In this document: positions 37,447 through 47,400 of the stretch, piece after piece
Layout of the letters: the number at the start of each line of letters is the position of its first letter
Position numbering within the stretch: position 1 is the first letter of the stretch
DNA from: Diploscapter coronatus
Lineage: Eukaryota > Nematoda > Chromadorea > Rhabditida > Rhabditidae
Assembly: GCA_964036155.1 (NCBI GenBank)
Contig: OZ038423.1
Coordinates: 21,033,249-21,097,248 of the forward strand
DNA length: 64,000 nt
Direction: 5' to 3'
The notes under the pieces: model-generated
What the model saw: only the letters and a program-made list of their open reading frames with translations
Databases searched by the model: none
What the model was told of the DNA's origin: nothing
Program-made: the position numbers and the translations under genes

Positions 37447-37693
37447 TTCCTAAAATTTTTCAGAACAAAAGTTGTTTATCTCATCGAGACGAAGTGTTTG
37501 ATGTAGGCTTTGACCGGTTTTCATGTCTCTGGGCGAGTTTCGAATTTTCATTACAAATGAATAACAAACTTCTTTTCGCGGCTTCAATATCGGCAACCGT
37601 TTTATCGGGAGACACTTGCTGTTGATTACCTCCATGTTGAGCGGTACATTGCCATGGTAGGATGACCAAGATAGATATAAATTTGAGATCCAT
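37447..37693 (-). pseudogene. truncated 5' copy of the lectin gene, right arm
   Basis: Minus-strand MDLKFISILVILPWQCTAQH at 37,693 repeats the signal peptide of the adjacent gene; similarity continues into what is first-intron sequence in the full gene and stops near TTTGTTCTGAAAAATT. Lectin exons are absent. Mirror image of 25,516-25,760 in the other arm. Confidence 0.6.
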
Positions 37694-37804
37694 TTATTCT
37701 AATAAGTCATAATCTCAAATTGTAAAACTGCCAATCCAAATGAAAAATATCGACTCGATAGGTATAATTGCGTAAAATTCTGTGAGAGATGTAATGAAAA
37801 CTTG

Positions 37805-38240
37805 AAATATGCCCACTAAATCGTTCTAGCAATTTTCAATCTGCTCGCGAGGATTAATCGAACAAAACGATAAAAATAATGAGAAAATCAATTATGACAA
37901 TAGTTATTATTTAAAAATAACTATGTGATTAATCATACAGACAAATTTATAATTGAAATTTATGCGATTTATTCGGCGTATTCTCTCTTTGTGATGGGAG
38001 CGTGCGTTGCGCACCAAAGACTATTCTGAGTAGGGCGTTGCGCACCAAGGGCGAGACGGAAGTTCCGACTCCGGTCTCGCGAAAAATTCAAATGTCACTT
38101 CCGATTCCGACTCTGAATTTTTTCAAATTCGATTCCGTCTCACCCCTGGTATTATTCGATTAATCCTCTCGAGCAGATTGAAAATTGCTAGAACGATTTA
38201 GTGGGTATATTTCAAGTTTTCACTGCATCTCTCACAGAAT
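37805..38240. promoter_or_regulatory. bidirectional spacer of the right-arm head-to-head pair
   Basis: Same elements as 25,013-25,440, including two GCGTTGCGCACCAA copies and TTCCGACTC repeats, in the same plus-strand orientation as in the left arm, even though the flanking genes are swapped. Confidence 0.5.
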
Positions 38241-38322
38241 TTCACGCAATTATATCTATCGAGTCGATATTTTTCATTTGGATTTAGTTTTACAATTTGA
38301 AATCATGACTTATTAGGAATAA

Positions 38323-41300
38323 ATGGATCTCAAATTTATATTTGTTTTGGTCATTCTGCCATGGGAATGTACCGCTCAACATGGAGGTAATCAACAGCAA
38401 GTGTCTCCCAATGAAACGGTTGCCGAAATTGAAGCCGCGACCAGAAGTTTGTTATTCATTTGTAATGAAAATTCGAAACTCGCTCGAGACATGAAAACCG
38501 GTCAAAGCCTATATCTAACACTTTGTCTCGATGAGATAAACAACTTTTGTTCTGAAATCTTCCGATCCGATGCTCACATAAAAAGTTATAGGTCGAAAGT
38601 GTCGAAATTGACTGGAGAGTAATATTCTCGCATCATTTTCTTGAAAATTGACATTTAATTTTGGTTTTTAGGTAATACAACTACAACCGATCCTTGTTTC
38701 GCAAATTCAGCCCCGCTAGCTGAATGTCGTAAGTCTTAGCAATTTTTCAAGCCAACCATTTTATTATCAATTCAAGAGGAAATATATTGCCCGAGTCCAT
38801 AAATTTCATGGATCTTTTTTCGGAGGAATCAGTTTGTTTTCTGGAAAAAAAACTACTGTATATGTTCCGGGAGCATATTCATTCATTAAATTCGATTCAA
38901 ATTCATACACCAAATTTGTAAGAATAGTGCGTGAATTACAAAGAAAGCGTTATCACTTCTTTTCAACCGAACTTAGCTATCAACATCAAATTTACATGAA
39001 TAAACGACCAAATCGGTTTTCAAAAATAGCATCATCTTACTCTTCCTCAATAATAATTCATTGTGATTAAAGAATAAAGGAAAATGCCTTCTTCTTCAAG
39101 CAAGGCACGTTTCTCAAATCTAAATTCAACCATTTCAGCTGCACAGTGTCCTACTGGCTGGGATTTTGTTAACGGCAAATGCTATAAGGTGATCGTTGAA
39201 TATCATTTTCTTTTTGTGAATACCAAGGATTTTACAGTATTTTGATAATAGTGCCACTTGGAACGAAGCAGCTGCGGCTTGCATGGGATTATGCTCCTCA
39301 GGAATCTGTCATCTACCAAGGCTTTACAGCCAACAGCAAGGTCTGGACTTATGGAATTGGGGTAAGGAATTTATGAGAATTTATTAATGTATAAATTAAT
39401 TTGGAACATTCGACTTCTAAATTGCCTGTTTTTTTTTCATCTTGCGACATTAATAAGACTACTCACAAAGGAAGCTAATGGTTAGAGAGGCCAAATCAGT
39501 TTTCAGCATTGATTTTAACATTTAAATTTGGTATCAGTCTGATAATCGAAGTCATGCTGATCTCAAAACTTTTTAGATCTCCGAAAACGATCTATCCTAA
39601 GTAAAGCTATGACCATCTTTGTAAAGCGAACCTTTCCTGCTGTAGCCTTCCCGAATTTTTCAGACAATAAACTCACAACCAACTTACTATTTATTAAAAG
39701 GTGTAATTTAACCTAAAACTCATCCAAATTATGTCGAAACTGGCCAAAATTTCTTACTAACTAAATTTTATCAAAAGTCAGGATAATTCAAATCATCTAT
39801 TGATTTTCTCCTTTTTCAGAGGACGATATGTATGACCACCGCGTTCCTTGGATTGATGTTCATAAAATCGCAGGCGATTCTACTGTAAGTCATCATTCTA
39901 CTTATAGGCAATTTTGAAAAGTAGGACGATAGAAACATATGAAAATAATAAAGGGTTAGGAGAGGAGAGAGTAGTCTAGAGCATCTTTCACCATATTATT
40001 TCGTATGTTCCTATCATTTATCGTTCTACATTTTCAGGTTGCCTAATATAACTAATTCAAGGATATGTGTTTTCATACTTTTCATCGCTCTGTATTTTTA
40101 TCTATAAAAATTTAGGGAATGAGTGTAGAGGATAGTGATGGCCGTAAATATGCGTGTCCTCTTTGGGATACTGCCAACGAGTAAGTAAAAAAGTTTCTCT
40201 GTAACCACGACTTTAATTGGATAATTGAATCAAAAATCTATAGCAAGAGTACCCTCGACTATTTTAGAGATCTGGATTGGAACAGTGGGCATGGCTCGTG
40301 CTGAAGCCGCAAATGTTAAGGCTTGGTCGAGATTCTCTTATGGCGATCGCAACGAATCTCGAACATTCGTGCGCATCAGCACAAGTCATGACCACTACAT
40401 AAATCCAGGCTTCGAATACATATAAAAAGAACAAGATATAATGAATGATTGAATTTTCAACTAGTGGATAATTATTAATTATATTTAGAGAGCCGGGTAA
40501 GAAATTTAGTTAATTGCAACGGAAGTAGAAATTGATTTTCAAAAATGCACAAATATCGCAATACCAAATCCCCATATTTTATAGTAGTGCGTTTATGAAA
40601 ATCAGTTCTTCAATTTCCCGATGCGCTTTACTAAATTCCTTCAGCTAGCAGTTATGGCTATAATTGTGGTTATGTGAGTCATATTTTAATCCATTTAAAT
40701 GTTTACCTTTTATTAAAAAAATATATATCGCTGCACAAAATGAATTCATTTATACCGAGTAGATCACTTTCGAAAATCTAAAAATTATTTTGCCCTGTTG
40801 GGAGTTTGTAATGTTATTTTGACGAATTACCATGACCATCTATTTCCTAAAATGTACTCGACTTCTCTACTTATAAAAGAGATTTTGAAGTCGACTTAGA
40901 TCAAGGAAAAATGAATTAAATGTCATCAAATCCAGAAATTAATGACAACCCAAATGTGTTTTTACAATGAATATTTTAGCTATGGACAAATGGGTTATGG
41001 TACAACTATGCTGTAAGATTAAGTTTTAATCTGTGAAATAAGAATGCCGTAAATTCTCTAATAGAATCTTTCCTTCATTAGAAGCTAACTTTCAATAGAA
41101 TTCTTTCCTTGGTGATTTGCCAGAACTCATCATTACCCTATTCAGATCATGTTGAGAAGTGTTTTCTAATGTTTTGCAAACTTGAGTGCATATTTTCTAC
41201 TAATCTCAAGTGAATATGATGTCTAAATGATGAGTTATGAGGATTCGAAAATAGAATATTTTTTTATTTTTGAGAGGTTGAAAATTGTAAACTCCAAGGC

Positions 41301-41625
41301 ATCTATTACAGGTTTTACGGTATGAAATATCTTAGTTAGAAAATAACTAGAACAATGGAAAGCAAGATAAAGCATGTATGATCAGATTCGGGAGATTTGA
41401 TCTGATATTAGATTCGTTTAAATTTTTAAAGAAATATCATTTTTGATTATTAAGGGCACATGAAAATAGTTCAGAAACTATCACGCATCCTATAAAAAAT
41501 TTTCTAAAATCATATTCAATATTTAGTGCGACGGTAATCCAAGTTACTATGTCTGCGAAACGGACGAACGGCTTACCGCGACATGTTGGCTATCCTTCTT
41601 ATCTGATATTTCATTTTTCAAATGA
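38323..41625 (+). CDS. secreted C-type lectin-like protein, right-arm copy (197 aa)
   Basis: Exons 38323-38386, 38672-38728, 39139-39188, 39238-39361, 39820-39884, 40116-40180, 40489-40496 (8 nt), 40645-40673, 40980-41012 and 41527-41625, all phase-consistent. Signal peptide MDLKFIFVLVILPWECTAQ, Thr-rich linker, then AQCPTGWDFVNGKCYK, ATWNEAAAACMGLCSSGICH, PWIDVHKIAGDST, LWTNGLWYNYA, and CDGNPSYYVCETDE with a longer C-terminus than the left copy (ends SFLSDISFFK). WTNGLW and the closing YYVCE are C-type lectin-like. Paralogue of 21,649-24,887; segments differ in clusters within exons. First-exon end (GGAG|GTAATC) is chosen because it alone keeps the frame to the end; the alternative reads on to a stop at about 38,622. 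Confidence 0.75.
40271..40409. repeat. near-palindromic hairpin inside a lectin intron (right arm)
   Basis: Right-arm counterpart of 22,817-22,954, with AGTGGGCATGGCTCGTGCTG pairing with the inverted end CAGCACAAGTCATGACCACT. Confidence 0.6.
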
Positions 41626-41636
41626 AAACTGTATAA

Positions 41637-41703
41637 CATCAACTCTGTGAAAAATGGAGAATTTTCTGTGCCAGACCATTCTCCATGTTTCAAAGAGTTG
41701 ATG
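41637..41703. repeat. short strong hairpin at the arm boundary
   Basis: Arms CATCAACTCTGTGAAA-AATGGAGAAT and its inverted partner ending GAGTTGATG match at 24 of 26 positions, with a 15-base loop (TTTCTGTGCCAGACC). Size and shape resemble a microRNA precursor, but a transposon end is equally possible. Confidence 0.6.
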
Positions 41704-42293
41704 TTAAGAGTAAATATCAGGATCATTCAAAGTGGTGTGGAACAGGGGTCCGTCGACTTGGCTGATTTGACATATTTTAGTTTTTCACGCTGATTCTCAT
41801 GCTGCAATTCGTTTTTCGAAAAATTCGAATGGGCGGAGTTATGCTAATTTGTAGTTTTTACATGACATTTATCAGAAAAAAATCATAACTTCCTTATTTG
41901 TGGACCAAATCGAATGGGGTTTTTCTTTGCATCTGGTAGTCCGTGAAAAATACTCCATCTTATCTAACTATGACCATTTTTGAAAATCGATAATTTGGTG
42001 GGAAACTATTGATTGCAGCAGGTGGTCATAGTTACATAATTTTTAGAGTTTTTCATGGGCTATTCTATAATGAAAACTGCGTTCGATTTGGTTCAGAAAT
42101 AAGAAAGTTATGAATTTTTTCCTGAGGTCGGGTCTATCTAAACTTCAAGCTACCGTAATCCGCTAGTGATCGTTTTCGAACAATGATTATCACCATGATG
42201 ATCCGCGTGAAAACTAAGCTATATGTGAAAATCAGCCAAATCGACGGACCCCTGTTCTGCACCACTTTGAATAATTCTGATATTCACTCTTAA
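41704..42293. mobile_element. complete foldback element of about 590 bp
   Basis: Begins TTAAGAGTAAATATCAG and ends ACTCTTAA in inverted symmetry. Outer arms share AACAGGGGTCCGTCGA(C/T)TTGG; inner arms share ATAACTT(C/T)CTTATTT, ACCAAATCGAA and (A/T)AACTATGACCA. The two halves pair over most of their length around a centre near 42,000. No coding frame. TTAA at both ends could be a target-site duplication of a piggyBac-like type (inference). Confidence 0.75.
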
Positions 42294-44411
42294 TATACTG
42301 ACAAACTTACGGAAAATTATGCTTTTAGATATTATTTTTATCTTATACAGTTTATCAATTTCAGGCACAGGCTGTCAGTTTTCCACCAACTGTTGTAAGA
42401 CTTTTTTACCTGACCAGAGATATTATTTGCTTCATACGAGTGGGCAGTTGAGTCTATCTCACTGTGCAATGCACATCTTCCCTTTTCCCACTATCTTACG
42501 ATTATTCCTTTTCTTCCCGCTGAAAAGAGAATTGTCGTAAGGTAGAGTGCAAAGAGGAAACTGCTTACCCTTATATTCACGATTTTGTACAAAATAATAA
42601 TAATAGATTTAGGAAAATGAACATCTCTGCTGCGATGGCCAAAAAGAGTGAAGAAAATGCCTACTGTCTCTTGAATTGTTTCGTCCAATATTCTCGTTTT
42701 AACGACATATTGTGTAGTTGCATATCCTCGATTTTCTTATCTTTTCTCTTGATATTCTTTTATTAGCTAGATTTAGGGTCCACAAACTACTTTATGCTAA
42801 TTTTTCTTGCTTATTTGAGAATTGAGATGTTGGAAAATAAAGCAATTTCTGTTGTTCGAAGTGTTATCAGTTTACACTGCACGCACAGTCAGGCAAACTC
42901 GTTAATTGATGCATAGTTGATAAATTCATCCAATTTTTAAGAAGAAAGTTCAAAATTTTGCTACTGCCGAGTGATTTAGGGCAAAACCATTTTCATATTT
43001 GAACCAGCAGTGTAGGAGTGCTTGTGTATCACTGTCTAGAGCATGGCCTCAAGTTCGCCCCTATCTCGACCTAAACCAAGGGGGTCAAGAAATGTTGGTA
43101 GTGGATAAAACCACGAAAAATTTTCCTAAAATCCCTCGGCTATTGCACACAACAACAGTTTGTCCTCGGGACGGGCCACTAGTCCTGTGTGGCTAGGATA
43201 GACCGACTGCCCTATTATAGTGGGTAGCCGACTCCACTCAGTGAGAATAGTAAGGCTAGGAAGAAAAGACTATTCTTTGCATCAGCTTGGGTGGAACATT
43301 TTATTCCGTCTTCTCATTTTGCATGTAGCAACACAACAGCGGCTCAGCTCCTGTCCTTCTCTGTCAGCCAGTCTCTCTAACATTTGCTTTGTTTCTATTT
43401 CACCTCTGCCTCGAATTCAGAAACCATTACTTTTCATTCCTCTCCCCGCTCTCTTCATTTGCATACGAATCCGTTTTCTCTTCCCTCTTGAGCAAACAGT
43501 CAGCCCCTTGCAGCCGAGACATGCTGCTTACCTTTTCTCTTTCTTCGTTCTCGTATTTCTCCGTGCTCTCTAACCTCCTTTCTGCTTCATATGCCTCTCT
43601 CTCCATTTGCCTGAGGGCACATTCCCTCTCACCCACCCTCTCTGTCTCTGTCTTTCAACATTCAGCATTTCAGCAGGCTGCATTACGATTTCTGTCCTTC
43701 CATTTTCATTCCTCTGTCGAATGATGCAATGTTTTAGTGTGAGAGCTGTGGGAAAGTATTGGAATGCATTCGAACTGCTCTTCCATTTCTGCTTTTCTGC
43801 TGCATTGATTCGTTTATCATTCCTCCAGCCATCTGCCTCCTTGCTTGTTGACACATTGTCTTTGCCGCGGTCCTGCAATGTCCTCCCCTTCCATCTAATT
43901 TTATCACCGACTATCAGTGTCTGTACTGCTGACAGTGCAGTGCCAAACAGCACAACAACAACCATCCTCCATCCTCATGCGAACATCTATTCATTGTTTA
44001 TTGATTCGTCCAATCGCTCGCAGGCTCTGTCCTCTATCACATTCTCATCACTGTTTCCTTCCCCCCGGCAAAGCAGTTTCCGTCTTCTTCCCCGTATTTT
44101 CCACTGCCTGTTTGCACAGTCATCGTTCCCTTCTCCCCCATCTCTTCGTCTCTTCTCTCGCGATTTTTCATTTTGCTTTCAAAACTCTGCATCACTCATC
44201 GTTTTCGGCAACCTTTTAACGTGAAAATGTTCTATTTTAGTAGTCCGTCAGTCGGGTCAGTTTCTAACTTCAAGACGGGAAGGAAAGAAACAAGGAGCAA
44301 ATCAGGAAACAGTTATCTAACGGTTGATTTGGATATGATGTACATGTTGCCGTCTGGGTAAAGAATCAGGCAGATTGATTTTGGATCATCAAGAACAATA
44401 AGCGGCAGAAG
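42294..44411. other. intergenic, pyrimidine-rich upstream region
   Basis: 43,320-44,220 is strongly C/T-rich on the plus strand, giving long but unconvincing open frames. A small Cys-containing frame at 42,319-42,540 (IFILYSLSISGTGCQFSTNC) resembles a secreted peptide but has no support. Probably the promoter region of the tetraspan gene. Confidence 0.45.
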
Positions 44412-47400
44412 ATGTCAGTGAACGCGTGCTGTTGTCTTTCGTCCAAAGACAGCGCCGTAGCCGTTGGGATATGGTCTCTTGTAAGTCCACGAACTAACGG
44501 AATGCTTTTATTTTTCTACTAAATTTTACCTTTTTCACTGGATTACTAAAACTAAAATAGTATTTCCGAAATTTTTCTTACATTAAAGCTATTTTTTCTG
44601 ATTCATATTCTCAAAATTTCATTATTTCTTGCACATGCCTCTTACGATATTGATTTTTGTCGCATGATATTGTTTATTTGCAACAGCCGTTCTCTTGGAA
44701 AACAAAGCGGAAACTTATTCAAACGTTTTATTTATCGTATTTTCCAGACCTAGGCAGCGCTTAAGCCAAATTTCTGAACGCACTTCCTTTAGTGAAAATA
44801 TTCCGCTAAAATCTTCTTGCGTATTCTCCTTCCGCCAATTTGGCTGAAAATCTGCCTAAATCTGTCTGTTGCGAATGAACGATATTCTCAAAGCCAAGAT
44901 CTTGATTAACTGAGTAATGATGAAAATGAATCTCCTATAAAATTTCACGTTGTTCAAAAATCTTACTACAGGTGTTCTCTTTGGCGTCCTTACTGTTATT
45001 CGGTTGGCAAACGGCAGTGTTGAATCACTGCAGGGTGGTAACCATGGCTCAAGCTAATCTTCAGGTTCGGACCTAACTATTAAATGGGCGAAAAGTTTTG
45101 AGATCAAAGACGAAAAATTCAACTTTTACTTCTAAATTTTCGCCCATCCCCGAGTTATGAGGTCTAATTCTAAAATCGTCAAAAATTCCAGTGCGAATGG
45201 GACTGTCCTTGTGTAGGCGCTTCTACAAAACGCACAGCCGCCATCATTGAAGGCACGTTCTGAGTTTTTCTTTGTTGTTTTGTGGATAATCAAGATTATC
45301 GATTGTCTAAAATCGGTGATTTATCGAATAAGGCTCCAAACATCCATCGCGTTGAGTTCATGCAAGGGGGATAGTGAAGTCGAAGATGATGCTATGTCTT
45401 GAATACTAACTCTAGCTCCATTTATGATCTCTTTCGTACTTTTACCCATGATTCCGCTGCCTGTCGTCAACTATAAACAGTCGATTTCCAAGAGAACACC
45501 TGCATTTTTCATATCATTTTGTGTGCTGCTTCTAAATTTGCGTTTTTCAACTACTTACCTGAGAAGTTTAGGTGTTCTCGATCGCGCAACTCGGCATTAT
45601 GGGTTGGCAAATGGCGGCAATTAAAGTAAACTATTTCGATTTAAAATATTGAAACGTCGTAGAATAATTATCTAATTTTTGCACATAACTATCGAAAAGT
45701 TCTGTCAGTTTTATTCAAGCACCAAAAATATGAAGATGTTTACTATTTTGATGACAACTCTAGTATTAGTTTGATTATCAATTAATTTTTATTCTTTCAC
45801 GTGTGAGAGAGTTTCATAAAATTTGAATTTATCGAAGATCATGACCGTAAATGGCAATTTGCTACTCAAAATACAGGGTGTGCCAAAATTCTAATTCGCT
45901 GCTATAGAAAGTGACATAATCTTAGTTAAGCGATATGAAAGAATATCGTCGACGAGTTTGGTTCTAGAACATGTGTATTCCAAGTGTTCAGAACGTTTTC
46001 GTCTTTTGGAAATCTAGTACAGAATTTGTCGAAAACATCTTTAGCAGGTCAGTCTTTTGGCGCACCCTGCAAGTAAAAGTGAGTGGCGACAGAACTTTTC
46101 GATTATTTTGTAATTTTCTACGATGAAATGATATTTTATATCCTTTGAAAGAATGAGAAATTTAAGTACGAAAGGGATCGAGCAGCCAATACCCTTTTGC
46201 CCAACTATCAGACATACGGCAAATTCGATGTCCCATCCTATTACGAGTCGTATTGGCAGAGTCCTGAAGAACGATACTATACAGGTTATTAGTCATTTTT
46301 CAAAATGAATTTTGCGCGAATCATTTTTAACATTGGAGTTTCTATCAAATCGATATCCGCTTTTTAGTTCTCGCATTCTATTAGCCATCGATTTTCCCAC
46401 TCCAGACACACTCATCGCTCTTGCTCATTCAATTCGATTATCCGAATATTTGCCTATCGATGAGACGAAAATGCGTGCTCATTTTATGGAACCACATCGC
46501 GCGATGACTAATTCGACCCTTTATTCAAGCGGGACTTCAGGTCCACTTCATCAATTGATTGATTGATTGATTCATTGCTCATCAGCCTTGTATGCACTAT
46601 GACTCATTCCCTCCCTTCCCTCAGGCACAATTTCATTCTCCATTCGAGAGCTGCCCCGCCCCCTCTTCGCCTTCTTCTGCTGCTGATATTTGCATAGAGT
46701 GGCTTGCATAACTCGCGCAAGCGAGCGAACGAAATATCGGAATAGGAAAGAAAAAGAAAATGACGGAGAAAAGGGCCCGGAGACATGCTGCTTGCGATCT
46801 GAAAACTGGTCCCTAGAAAAGAAGAAATGAAGGGAAAGAATCGAAGAAACTCTTCATTGTTTTATGAAAGGATGTTTGGAGCCAAAACAATTGCAATAAT
46901 ACCCAAGTATAATCATGCAATCTTTCAGGACTATTTGTAATCCAAGTACTATGTCTGATAGGCGCATTCTTCAACATGTTCGCCTCTGCCGGCATGATCT
47001 ATGGAGTCCACATCTGGTCAAGAAGACTGATTTGGCCCTGGTTTCCCTGCATGATCACATGCATCTTGACAAGTCTTGCCTACTGCATTATGTGGTGGTG
47101 TGGCGATGTTAGGGACTATTGGCTGGCTATCACGATTATCGAGATCATCGGAGTCTTCATAAACGTAAGGCAATTCGATCTGGATGAGATTTGGATTAGT
47201 TGCATAATCTACTGTTCCAACTATTTCTGTGACAAATTTTATAATAGCAAAGAAATGGCGAGGGTTACTTCAAAATCTTGCGTTTGCAAACTTTTTCTTG
47301 CCACTGCAGAACGTTCTGTGCCTTCATCTAAAGTTTTTACCTATGTCTTTTTCACGTCGCTAATGCTCAGAAAAGTTATAATAATAATAATAGTAATAGT

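Larger units (their letters stand above)
37209..41630. repeat. right arm of the 20-kb inverted duplication
   Basis: Plus-strand match to the minus strand of 21,608-25,992. It contains the truncated copy (37,447-37,693, minus), the spacer, and the complete lectin gene (38,323-41,625, plus). The outer end is within 10 bases of a strong hairpin (41,637) and a complete foldback element (41,704). Confidence 0.85.

Noticed and set aside
42319..42540. 73-aa Cys-containing frame with a hydrophobic start
   Set aside because: Could be a secreted peptide, but there is no second copy, no conserved motif and no clear promoter; left as intergenic.
43607..44224. 205-aa open frame on the plus strand
   Set aside because: Lies in a C/T-rich tract that removes stop codons in several frames at once; composition (Ser, Phe, Leu) and overlapping frames on both strands suggest chance.
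45192..45260. Possible exon CEWDCPCVGASTKRTAAIIE in the tetraspan gene
   Set aside because: Starts in the right phase, but no donor keeps frame with the next exon; direct joining of 45,064 to 46,167 (or 46,152) works without it.
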